In this document: one piece after another, positions 1 through 7,216 of the stretch
Layout of the letters: each line of letters begins with the position of its first letter
How positions within the stretch are numbered: position 1 is the first letter of the stretch
Assembly (NCBI RefSeq): GCF_023702125.1
Contig: NZ_CP098415.1
Span: forward strand, 1,054,001 to 1,118,000
Source of the DNA: Halorubrum hochsteinianum
GTDB taxonomy: Archaea; Halobacteriota; Halobacteria; Halobacteriales; Haloferacaceae
Length of the DNA stretch: 64,000 nt
Direction: 5' to 3'
Notes under the pieces: generated by a model
Databases searched by the model: none
What the model was told of the DNA's origin: nothing
What the model saw: the letters and a program-made list of their open reading frames with translations, nothing else
Made by a program: the position numbers and the translations under genes

Positions 1-314
1 GAGCGTGCGCGGGGGCCGAGGGCGACTTCGCCGGCTACGGCGAGCTGATCGCCGCCGGGACGCTCGCGGAGCTGAGCGGCGGCCCGCTGGCGACGGGGGT
101 CGAACTCGACCCGAGCCTGCTCGGTAACGCCTGTCTCACGACCGACGAGCGCCGCTGCCTGACTTTCGCGTGGGAGTTCGACGCCGAGGGCGGCAACGCC
201 GGACAGGGCGGTTCCGTCGGCTTCGACGTCGAGTTCGCCGCCGACGACTGTACCGCAGAGGGGAACCCGTTCGACATGAGCGCGGCGAGCGACGCCGCCG
301 GAGGGAGCGCGTGA
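1..314 (+). CDS. C-terminal part of a SipW-type secreted surface protein (5' cut)
   Basis: Only the last 103 codons are inside the window (reading from base 3; TGA at 312-314). The visible part is acidic and beta-rich, with LTFAWEFDAEGG and GFDVEFAADDC near the end and three cysteines. Such endings are usual in haloarchaeal camelysin/TasA-like proteins whose signal peptide is removed by a SipW-type peptidase; this is a resemblance, not a demonstrated homology. The stop codon overlaps the GTG of the next gene (GTGA), and a SipW-like peptidase lies two genes on, so it is read as the first visible member of that operon. Confidence 0.6.
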   Translation, partial: ACAGAEGDFAGYGELIAAGTLAELSGGPLATGVELDPSLLGNACLTTDERRCLTFAWEFDAEGGNAGQGGSVGFDVEFAADDCTAEGNPFDMSAASDAAGGSA

Positions 315-1474
315 CCCCTGGGGACGACGCGGGAGGACGCCCGAGCGGACTGAGTCGCCGCCGCCTCCTCGCCGGGATCGGCGGCGTCGGCGTCGTCGGG
401 GCGGCGAGCGGCCTCGGCACGGGCGCGTACCTCTCGAACCGGGAGACGTTCCCGAGCAACGCCTTCGGCGCTGGCGAGGTCGGGCTGACGGTGGACGGCG
501 AGCCCACGAGCGGGAGCGTCCCCGTCGGGCCGTTCCCGGTCGACCGCACGACGTTCGACGAGCGACCCCGGCCCGAGACGTTCGAGGTGGGCGCGTCCGC
601 GAACCCCGTGCGGGTGTGGCTCGCGACTCGCTGTCCCAGCGGGGACCCGCTCGGGGACGCCCTCGAGGTCGAGGTCGTCGTCGACGGCGAGTCGGTGACG
701 GGCGGCTACCGTCCCCTCGCCGCGGTCGAGCGCGACCTCGCGACCGGGATCCGGATCGACGACGGCTGCCTCGACCCCGACGGGGGTCCGATCGTCGTCG
801 AAGTGGCCCCGTACCTGCCGGCTGGCTCGCCCGACGTGGGCGGGGAGGCGACAGACCTGACGTTCCGGCTGTACGCCGAGCAGTGTCGCCACGTCTCGGA
901 AGAGCAGGCGAACGCGCCGGGGTCGAACCCCTTTGCGGAAGTCGTTTGCGAGGAGTTCGGCGAAGAGTGCCCGGAGTGCCTCGAACTCGGCAAGGCGGAC
1001 GACATCGAGGCGGCGCTCGCGGTGGGCGACGCGCTCCGGCTTGCGGGCGCGGGATCGTACGAAATCGAGATCACCGAGGTCGAGACGAAGGACGACGGCG
1101 AGGCCGTCGGCGTCGCATTCGTCCTCCGCGGCCCCGACGCGACCGCCGGACCGGCCATGTGTGCGGTCGAGATCAAGGGCGGGCAGGGGACAGAACGCCA
1201 CGAGCTCGACCCGCCAGTCACGGAGACTGGCGAGGTCCTGTTCGCACCGCAGAACCCGGACAAGGGCCAGCGATACGGGATCAGCTATATCGTCTTTTTC
1301 GTCTGTGCCGGCGAAGACCGGCTGAGTGACGAGCGTTCCGGGGACGCCAGCGATCATGAAAGCGTCGACGGGGACAGGGCTGAGGAAAACGGCGGCGAAA
1401 AGCCCGAAAACGGCGGCGAAAAGCCCGAAAACGGCGGCGAAAAGCCCGAAAACGGCAGTACGGAGGGGAACTGA
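311..1474 (+). CDS. SipW-dependent-type exported surface protein
   Basis: 387 residues. The N-terminus reads LSRRRLLAGIGGVGVVGAA (residues about 14-32), a basic patch plus hydrophobic stretch typical of exported haloarchaeal proteins, followed by GTGAYLSNRE, the context processed by SipW-type peptidases. The middle holds ANPVRVWLATRCP and a cysteine-rich segment (CEEFGEECPECLELG), suggesting disulfides or metal binding in an extracellular beta domain. The C-terminus carries three perfect 7-residue ENGGEKP repeats. GTG at 311 is chosen because it overlaps the upstream stop and gives the signal sequence; a longer frame upstream would read through the previous gene. Its stop overlaps the peptidase start (TGATG). 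Probable role: matrix or filament subunit, by inference. Confidence 0.72.
   Translation: MTPGDDAGGRPSGLSRRRLLAGIGGVGVVGAASGLGTGAYLSNRETFPSNAFGAGEVGLTVDGEPTSGSVPVGPFPVDRTTFDERPRPETFEVGASANPVRVWLATRCPSGDPLGDALEVEVVVDGESVTGGYRPLAAVERDLATGIRIDDGCLDPDGGPIVVEVAPYLPAGSPDVGGEATDLTFRLYAEQCRHVSEEQANAPGSNPFAEVVCEEFGEECPECLELGKADDIEAALAVGDALRLAGAGSYEIEITEVETKDDGEAVGVAFVLRGPDATAGPAMCAVEIKGGQGTERHELDPPVTETGEVLFAPQNPDKGQRYGISYIVFFVCAGEDRLSDERSGDASDHESVDGDRAEENGGEKPENGGEKPENGGEKPENGSTEGN
1384..1455 (+). repeat. 21-bp tandem repeat encoding ENGGEKP units
   Basis: Three essentially identical 21-base units followed by a partial fourth lie at the 3' end of the gene and code for the repeated tail ENGGEKP. Identity at the DNA level suggests recent slippage-type expansion. 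Confidence 0.85.
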
Positions 1475-2541
1475 TGACAAACCCACTCACAGCACCACGG
1501 ACGAAACGCGCGGCGAACGTACTCGGGATCGTCCTGCTGATCGCGCTCATCGCGCCGTTCGCGGTGTTCGCGGCCCCCGAGATCGTCGGTGCCGACGAGA
1601 GCTTCGTCGTGCTTACGGCGAGCATGACGCCCGCCATCGCGCCGGGCGACGTCGTGATCGTCGCCGATCGCGATCCGACGGCGATCGCGGAGGGCGACGT
1701 GATCACGTTCGTGCGGGGCACCAGCGACGTGCCGGTGACCCACCGCGTGATCGACGTGGTCGACGAAGGGGGCGTCCTCACGTTCGAGACGATGGGCGAC
1801 GCCAACGAAGGGCCGGACCCGGGGCTCGTCCCGGCCGGGAACCTCGTCGGCGTCGTGGCGCTGACGATCCCGTACATCGGGTACGTGATCCAGTTCGCTG
1901 GCACGGACGCGGGGTTCGTCGCGGTCGTCCTGCTCCCCTTCGGACTGCTCGCGGCCACCGAGGTCTGGTCGATCGTCCGCGGTCGCGACGAGCCCGAGGA
2001 ACGCCCCACGACGACGGCCGGCTCGGCCGGCGGCGAGGCCGGCACAGCAGCGGGAGTCGCAGCGGTCGATGCGGATCCGGTTCCCGTCGGCACCGCCGCG
2101 AGCGGCTCCGGTGGCGTCCCGGTCGACGCGGTCGGCGGGGCGGCGGCGGTGCTCGCCGTGGTCGCGCCGTACACGGCGTACGTCGCGTTCGAGCTGCGGA
2201 GCGCCGTCGCGATCGCGGCCGCGACCGCGGCCGCGACGCTCTTGTTCGGCGCGCTCGCGACGTGGGTGCCGGCGAGCGGCGTGCTCGACCGGGGCGACCC
2301 GACGGCGGCTCCGGCGGACGAATCAGCGGACTCGCCCGCCGCCCACGGCGGGGGCGCGGCGGGCGGCGCAGAGGCCAAGCAGACAGACACCGAGGCGGAC
2401 GACGCCGGCGCGGAGGCCGAGGAGACCAATGAGGCAGACGGGGAGGCCGTCGCCGCGGACGCGGAGCGCGCGGCCCCGAAGGACTCGGCATCGGCGTCGA
2501 CGCCGCCCGTGCGTCCCGATGCCGCCGGGGAGGTGGACTGA
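1474..2541 (+). CDS. Signal peptidase I, SipW/ER type
   Basis: 355 residues. It cleaves signal peptides on the outer face of the membrane. A transmembrane helix at about residues 16-34 is followed by the serine motif ASMTPAIAPGD (Ser50), a histidine in VTHRVID (His90) in place of the bacterial lysine, and acidic residues in GDANEGPDP (Asp109, Asp115); this Ser/His/Asp set defines the archaeal/ER-type enzyme. A second hydrophobic segment lies at about 150-172 and further ones at about 205-265. The C-terminal 80 residues are a low-complexity acidic/alanine tail. It overlaps both neighbours by the TGATG arrangement, so it is co-translated with its probable substrates. Confidence 0.9.
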   Translation: MTNPLTAPRTKRAANVLGIVLLIALIAPFAVFAAPEIVGADESFVVLTASMTPAIAPGDVVIVADRDPTAIAEGDVITFVRGTSDVPVTHRVIDVVDEGGVLTFETMGDANEGPDPGLVPAGNLVGVVALTIPYIGYVIQFAGTDAGFVAVVLLPFGLLAATEVWSIVRGRDEPEERPTTTAGSAGGEAGTAAGVAAVDADPVPVGTAASGSGGVPVDAVGGAAAVLAVVAPYTAYVAFELRSAVAIAAATAAATLLFGALATWVPASGVLDRGDPTAAPADESADSPAAHGGGAAGGAEAKQTDTEADDAGAEAEETNEADGEAVAADAERAAPKDSASASTPPVRPDAAGEVD

Positions 2542-3350
2542 TGGCCGCGAACCGCGGGTTCGTCGCGCTCGTCGCGCTTGCCGTGTTGGTGTGGAGCGTC
2601 GCGTTCGCCGGCGGAGCCACGGTCGCGCTCCTCACGGCGAGCGCCAACGTGACGACGACGTTCGAGACGCCGGGGGAACTACGCGAAATCAACGAGTCGA
2701 GCGGGAGCGGGTTCGCCGTGGCGACCGTCCCCGTCGAGAACGGGACGGCCACCGAGGGAGAAAACGTGACGCCGCCAGCGGCGAACGGCACGGAGACGGA
2801 CGGGAACGCCCCGGTTCCACCAGATCCGGCAGATGAGAACTCCTCGGTGCCACCGACGGACGGGAACGCTTCAGTCCCGACCGAGCCGACGGACGAGAAC
2901 ACCTCGGTGCCGACCGAGCCAGCAGACGAGAACACCTCGGTGCCGACCGGGCCGACGGACGAGAACACCTCGGTGCCGACCGGGCCGATGGACGGGAACG
3001 CTTCGGTGCCGACTGAGCCAGCAGACGAGAACACCTCGGTGCCGACTGAGCCAGCAGACGAGAACACCTCGGTACCGACTGAGCCAGCAGACGAGAACAC
3101 CTCGGTACCGACTGAGCCGACGGAGAGTAACTCTTCGACTGCGGCGGAGCCGACGGACGAGAACGCCTCGGTGCCGACCGAGCCGACGAGATATCAGTCG
3201 AGATCACCGGGTGACGAGACGGAGACAGACGAGTCGGCTCTGGCGGGGAACGCGACCGACGACAGCTCGGCTCCGCCCGACGCGAACGACGTCGACGCGG
3301 TCGCGGTTCGTCACCCACCGGATCCGTCGGAGTCCGGCCGCGAAGCGTGA
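2541..3350 (+). CDS. Exported mucin-like repeat protein of the SipW operon
   Basis: 269 residues, family not recognised. One N-terminal hydrophobic helix (about residues 6-33) is followed by SANVTTTFETPG, then a linker. Residues about 98-216 are one short and ten 11-residue units of the form DENTSVPTEPA, each with an Asn-Thr-Ser or Asn-Ala-Ser sequon for archaeal N-glycosylation. The rest is acidic and unstructured. No C-terminal helix is present. It looks like a heavily glycosylated stalk or surface coat protein, exported with its operon partners; the role is an inference. Start ATG overlaps the stop of the peptidase gene. Confidence 0.75.
   Translation: MAANRGFVALVALAVLVWSVAFAGGATVALLTASANVTTTFETPGELREINESSGSGFAVATVPVENGTATEGENVTPPAANGTETDGNAPVPPDPADENSSVPPTDGNASVPTEPTDENTSVPTEPADENTSVPTGPTDENTSVPTGPMDGNASVPTEPADENTSVPTEPADENTSVPTEPADENTSVPTEPTESNSSTAAEPTDENASVPTEPTRYQSRSPGDETETDESALAGNATDDSSAPPDANDVDAVAVRHPPDPSESGREA
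2833..3189 (+). repeat. 33-bp tandem repeat array (11-residue DENTSVPTEPA units)
   Basis: About eleven in-frame units of 33 bases, several identical and some varied (DGNASV, TGP, ESNSST), make up almost half of the coding sequence. Length variation between strains would be expected at such an array. Confidence 0.9.
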
Positions 3351-3352
3351 AC

Positions 3353-3511
3353 ATGACCTCGCCGAGCCGGGCGCGGGAGCGTCTCGAGAGGGGCGGCGTA
3401 CGGTCCGACGCGCACTGCGACGCGCCCGGAGCGAAGCTCACAGCGTTGTTGCTGCTCGTCGCGTTGCTCCTTCTCGCGCTCCTCGCCAGTCTCGTTCGGA
3501 CGCTCGGGTGA
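3353..3511 (+). CDS. Small single-span membrane protein closing the SipW operon
   Basis: 52 residues beginning MTSPSRARER; the ATG is two bases after the previous stop. A basic N-terminal half is followed by one strongly hydrophobic helix (residues about 29-48, rich in Leu, Ala and Val) and a short RTLG end. Predicted topology is one membrane anchor with the charged part inside. Spacing, strand and codon use match the upstream genes. No family is recognised; it could be an accessory or anchor for the exported proteins. Confidence 0.6.
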   Translation: MTSPSRARERLERGGVRSDAHCDAPGAKLTALLLLVALLLLALLASLVRTLG

Positions 3512-3602
3512 GCTCGCCGACCGGGGGGCCAAACCGCGGTTCTCAGCCCGTGGCCGCGCTCGCCGGAGTTATCACCGACACCGCCGAACCCCCACGCGAC
3601 CG

Positions 3603-4400
3603 ATGGTCGCGCTCGACGCCTACCTCTTCGTCTTCGTCGCCGGCCTGATCACGGCGCTGGCGACCGGTATCGGCGCGCTGCCGTTCTTCTTCTTCGAGAC
3701 GATCAGCGACCGCGGGAACGTGGCGCTGTGGGGCTTCGCCTCGGGGATCATGATCTCCGCGTCGCTGTTCGGGCTGGTTCAGGAGGGGCTCGCGGAGGGG
3801 ACGCCGGTCGAGATCGCGGTCGGGATGCTCGCGGGCGTCGTCCTCGTCGTCCTCGCGCACGACGTGTTGACCGACGCCGAGATCGACCCGCGGGAGTACG
3901 CGGAGGCGGACTTCAAGAAGCTGATCCTGATCCTCGGCGTGCTGACGGTCCACAGCTTTCCGGAAGGGATCGCGGTCGGCGTCTCCTTCGCGGACCTCGG
4001 GCTGGAGGGCGGGACGGTGCTGTTCGGCTTCACCGTCCCGCTCTTGGCGGTGTTCATGACGCTCGCCATCTCGATCCACAACGTGCCCGAGGGGACCGCC
4101 ATCTCGATCCCGCTGCGCGCGATGGGCGTCTCGAAGTGGAAGATGGTGTGGTGGGCCGTCTTCTCCAGCCTGCCGCAGCCGATCGGCGCGGTCGTCGCGT
4201 TCGCGTTCGTGCGGTACGCCCGGGCGTTCCTCCCGTACGGCTTCGGCTTCGCGGCCGGAGCGATGATCTACCTCGTCCTCTCGGAGTTCGTCCCCGAGGC
4301 GCTCGAAACCGGGGCCGACCTCCCGCGCGGCGGCAAGCCCGTCCTCGTCGGCGGGATCGCGCTCGGCGTCGCGCTCATGATCCCGCTCGCGTACATCTGA
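3603..4400 (+). CDS. ZIP-family divalent metal transporter
   Basis: 265 residues with about eight transmembrane helices. The two metal-site motifs of ZIP carriers are present: HSFPEG at residues 117-122 and HNVPEG at 159-164, on neighbouring helices. A charged loop (DAEIDPREYAEADFKK) lies between helices 3 and 4. Length is in the usual ZupT range. Expected role is uptake of zinc or a related divalent ion across the cytoplasmic membrane; the metal cannot be told from sequence. The gene is transcribed away from the surface operon and towards thiD; the convergent gap contains repeat copy 1. Confidence 0.9.
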   Translation: MVALDAYLFVFVAGLITALATGIGALPFFFFETISDRGNVALWGFASGIMISASLFGLVQEGLAEGTPVEIAVGMLAGVVLVVLAHDVLTDAEIDPREYAEADFKKLILILGVLTVHSFPEGIAVGVSFADLGLEGGTVLFGFTVPLLAVFMTLAISIHNVPEGTAISIPLRAMGVSKWKMVWWAVFSSLPQPIGAVVAFAFVRYARAFLPYGFGFAAGAMIYLVLSEFVPEALETGADLPRGGKPVLVGGIALGVALMIPLAYI

Positions 4401-4410
4401 CCGAATCGTG

Positions 4411-4640
4411 TGGTGGCGCGTGCCTGCGAGCGGCCGACGGGCCGCGAGCCGCGAGGGACCGAAGGTCCCTCTGGAAGCCGGCGCGAAGCGCCGGCGACAG
4501 CACGCGCGAGGGAGTCAGTCGCCGGAGCGAAGCGACGGCGACCGACGAGGCTGGGGAGGCGTGAGGTGCGGTCGCGGTGCGGTGGGCGGGACTCGAAGGG
4601 ACGGTCGCGAGGCGGTGTGCGTGTCGGTCAACGACTCGTA
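4411..4640. repeat. Modular hairpin repeat, copy 1 (truncated at its right end)
   Basis: The left box GGTGGCGCGTGCCTGCGAGC starts near 4412 and pairs through GCGCGTGC with GCACGCGC at about 4499-4506. Inside lie two perfect hairpins with GAA loops (4455-4469 and 4477-4495), then a GTCAGTCGCC-type stem-loop, then the fixed box GACGAGGCTGGGGAGGCGTG. The right-hand domain begins (GGGACTCGAAGGG, GGTCGCGAGGC) but the partner arm found in copies 2 and 3 is missing. It fills the gap between two convergent genes. No credible protein is encoded. Confidence 0.8.
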
Positions 4641-4663
4641 AACGGCTGCGTATCGACGAGCGC

Positions 4664-5506
4664 TCACTCCCCGCCCAGCATCGTCGGGTTCACCGCGCCC
4701 GGCCCCCCGCCGACATCGTAGCCGCGCCGGACCGCCTCGCTCATCTCCCCGACCGCCTTCTCGACCGCGCCCCGGAGCGGTTCCCCCCGGGCCAGCCGCG
4801 CCGCGACCGCGCTCGACAGCGCACAGCCGGAGCCGTGGGTCGCGTCGGTGTCGATCCGCGGCGATTCGAAGCGATCGACCTCGATGGCTCCCTCCTTGCC
4901 GCCCGCACGGACGAGCGTGTCGACGACGGTCTCGCCCGTCGCGCCGTCGTCGTCCGCGAGGTGGCCGCCCTTCACCAGCGCCGCGTCCGCACCGAGCGCG
5001 ACCAGCTCCCGGCCGGCGCGCTCCGCGTCGGCCGGCGTCTCGACCGGCTCGTCGGTCAGGACTTCGGCCTCGTCGGCGTTCGGCGTCACGAGCGTCGCGG
5101 CCGCGATCAGGTCCTCGTAGGCCTCCTCGGCGGCGGGGGAGAGCAGTCGGTCGCCGGTCGCCGCGACCATCACGGGGTCGACGACGAGCGGGACGCGGGC
5201 GTCCGCGACCGCACCGGTCACCGTCTCGACGATCTCGGCGGTCGCCAACATTCCGGTCTTGATCGCGGCGACGTCGAAGTCGTCGGCGACCGCCGCGTAC
5301 TGGCTCGCGACGTGGTCGGCGGGGACCGGGTGGACGTCCTCGACGCCGCGCGTGTTCTGTGCGGTCGTCGCGGTCACCACCGCGGTGCCGAAGACGCCGT
5401 GCGCGGTCATCGCGGACAGGTCCGCCTGAATTCCCGCGCCGCCGCCGCTGTCGCTGCCGGCGACCGTCAGCGCGACCGGCGGGCGGACCGGGTCGTACTC
5501 GGGCAT
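4664..5506 (-). CDS. thiD: Hydroxymethylpyrimidine/phosphomethylpyrimidine kinase
   Basis: 280 residues. ThiD phosphorylates HMP and HMP-phosphate to HMP-pyrophosphate for thiamine synthesis in the cytoplasm. The ribokinase-like fold is marked by VAGSDSGGGAGIQADL near the N-terminus, TGMLAT, VVDPVMVA in the middle and the anion-hole signature DTDATHGSGCALSSA near residue 230, with the catalytic Asp/Gly/Cys region. Many archaeal ThiD proteins are fused to a ThiN domain of about 170 residues; this one stops after the kinase, so thiamine-phosphate synthesis would need another gene. A TATA-like box 20-30 bases upstream supports the start. Confidence 0.93.
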   Translation of the reverse strand: MPEYDPVRPPVALTVAGSDSGGGAGIQADLSAMTAHGVFGTAVVTATTAQNTRGVEDVHPVPADHVASQYAAVADDFDVAAIKTGMLATAEIVETVTGAVADARVPLVVDPVMVAATGDRLLSPAAEEAYEDLIAAATLVTPNADEAEVLTDEPVETPADAERAGRELVALGADAALVKGGHLADDDGATGETVVDTLVRAGGKEGAIEVDRFESPRIDTDATHGSGCALSSAVAARLARGEPLRGAVEKAVGEMSEAVRRGYDVGGGPGAVNPTMLGGE

Positions 5507-5525
5507 GGGCGAGTGAACAATGCGG

Positions 5526-5536
5526 TTGTATTAATT
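5526..5536 (-). promoter_or_regulatory. TATA-like box of thiD
   Basis: An AT-rich stretch (TTGTATTAATT on the plus strand) centred about 25 bases before the thiD start, as expected for a nearly leaderless archaeal promoter. Confidence 0.65.
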
Positions 5537-5650
5537 GGTGATGATTCGGCGAGGGACCGACCGGGGCGGGTCTCGCCGGCCGCCCGGCCGCGCGCGCCCG
5601 GGGCCTGCCGTCGCCGAACGACCTTTTCGGCTCCGCGGCGTACAACGGGC

Positions 5651-6307
5651 ATGGCGACCGACTCCGACGCGGCATCCGGCACCGACGAGCCCGACGCGAT
5701 CACCATCTACTCCGACTACGTCTGTCCCTTCTGTTACCTCGGGCGACAGTCGCTCGCTCGGTATCAGGAGACGCGAGAGGAGCCGCTGGAGATCGACTGG
5801 CACCCGTTCGACCTCCGGGCGGGCAAGCGCGGCCCGGACGGGGAGATCGACCACGACGCCGACGACGGCAAAGACGAGGCGTACTACGAGCAGGCGCGAG
5901 AGAACGTCCGCCGCCTACAAGAGGAGTACGACGCCGAGATGACCGAGGAGCTCCGCACCGACGTCGACTCGCTGCCCGCGCAGATCGTCTCGGTCCGCGT
6001 GCGCGAGACCGCGCCCGACGCGTGGCTCGCGTTCGACGAGGCCGTCTTCGACGCGCTCTGGATCGACGGGCGCGACATCGGCGACCGCGACGTGCTCGCC
6101 GACATCGCGGGCGACGTCGACGGGCTCGACGCCGGCGTCGTCGACGAGGCGCTCGGGGACGACGACCTCCGCGAGCGCGTGACGGACCTGTTCGACGCCG
6201 CTCGGCGGCAGGGGGTCACCGGCGTCCCGACGTTCGCGTACGACGGCCACGCCGCCCGCGGCGCGGTCCCGCCGGAGCAGCTCGAACGCCTCGTCGAAGG
6301 GGTCTGA
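5651..6307 (+). CDS. DsbA/FrnE-family thioredoxin-fold oxidoreductase
   Basis: 218 residues. The N-terminal ITIYSDYVCPFCYLG places a CPFC redox motif (Cys25, Cys28) after the first strand of a thioredoxin fold; the long helical insert (about 55-160) and the cis-proline region GVTGVPTFAYDG near residue 190 are those of the 2-hydroxychromene isomerase/FrnE branch. No signal peptide, so it acts in the cytoplasm, probably in thiol-disulfide exchange under oxidative stress; the substrate is unknown. ATG 5651 is chosen because the thioredoxin fold begins a few residues later; the same frame is open much further upstream only because of GC bias. Confidence 0.88.
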   Translation: MATDSDAASGTDEPDAITIYSDYVCPFCYLGRQSLARYQETREEPLEIDWHPFDLRAGKRGPDGEIDHDADDGKDEAYYEQARENVRRLQEEYDAEMTEELRTDVDSLPAQIVSVRVRETAPDAWLAFDEAVFDALWIDGRDIGDRDVLADIAGDVDGLDAGVVDEALGDDDLRERVTDLFDAARRQGVTGVPTFAYDGHAARGAVPPEQLERLVEGV

Positions 6308-6352
6308 GGCCGAAGCGGACGGGGGCGACGGCGACGGCCGCCGGGCGTCCGG

Positions 6353-7216
6353 TCAGTCGTCTGCGCCGGTTCCGGAGCCGGGACGTTCGCCCGCGTCGTC
6401 GCCGGGGGAGAGGCCCTCGCCGCGGGGCTCCACGAACCGGTGCGCGAGGTAGACGGAGCCGAACGCGAGCGCGAAGCCGGCGATCACGTCGGTGAGCCAG
6501 TGGATCCCGAGGTACATCGTCGCGACGACGACCGACAGCGAGAGCGTGACCCCAACGGGCGTCCACCGCGGGTACTCCTCGCGGGTCAGGACCGCGAACG
6601 TCCCCACGGTGACCGCCAGCGAGGTGTGAAGCGACGGGAACACGTTCGAGTTCACGTTCACCTCGCTCGTCAGCGCCATCACGTCGGGCTGGTTGGCGAA
6701 CAAAAGCGGCGTCACCATCTCCGGCATCACGTTCCGCGGGCCGTGGGCGAATATCAGCGTGTACAGCGCCAGCCCGATCCCGTAGTTGAGCGCGTACGCG
6801 ACGAGGACCCGCCTGAACGTCACCGTCCGCGGGAGCGCGAGGTACGCCACCACCGGGAACGCGAGCAGGAACGCGTAGCCGTACACGTACACCCACGAGA
6901 AGTACGCGGTCAGCGCGGGGCCGGCGAAGGTCGCCTGAACCCACGCGACGAACCCGCCCTCCAGCGCGTAGATGAGCGCCGTCGCCTGAAGGCCGAACAG
7001 CCTGGAGACGTCCAGCAGCCACGACCGCCCGAGCGCGCTGGCGAGCAACACGGCACAGAGGACCGCGACCGCGCGGCGCGCGTCCCACAGTCGGGCGCGG
7101 ACCCCGGTCCGCGCCGCGCGGAGCCGAGCGGGGCCGACGACCGCGAGGCTCGCGACCGTCAGCATCGCCGCGACCCACGCGACGACCGACGTGAGAACCG
7201 ACAGGAACGGCGTCAT
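6353..7216 (-). CDS. PAP2-superfamily phosphatase, Aur1/IPC-synthase-like
   Basis: 287 residues with about six membrane helices. The PAP2 signature is visible as FPSLHTSLAVT (residues about 200) and GIHWLTDVIAG (about 250), whose two histidines and aspartate form the catalytic site facing the outside. The helix layout fits the PAP2_3 (Aur1-like) branch, which handles lipid phosphate or phosphatidyl-transfer reactions. The C-terminus is a short acidic tail. Its ATG overlaps the stop of the upstream binding-protein gene (ATGA), so the two are translationally coupled; a joint task in capturing and processing a lipid- or phosphate-linked compound is a guess. Confidence 0.85.
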   Translation of the reverse strand: MTPFLSVLTSVVAWVAAMLTVASLAVVGPARLRAARTGVRARLWDARRAVAVLCAVLLASALGRSWLLDVSRLFGLQATALIYALEGGFVAWVQATFAGPALTAYFSWVYVYGYAFLLAFPVVAYLALPRTVTFRRVLVAYALNYGIGLALYTLIFAHGPRNVMPEMVTPLLFANQPDVMALTSEVNVNSNVFPSLHTSLAVTVGTFAVLTREEYPRWTPVGVTLSLSVVVATMYLGIHWLTDVIAGFALAFGSVYLAHRFVEPRGEGLSPGDDAGERPGSGTGADD

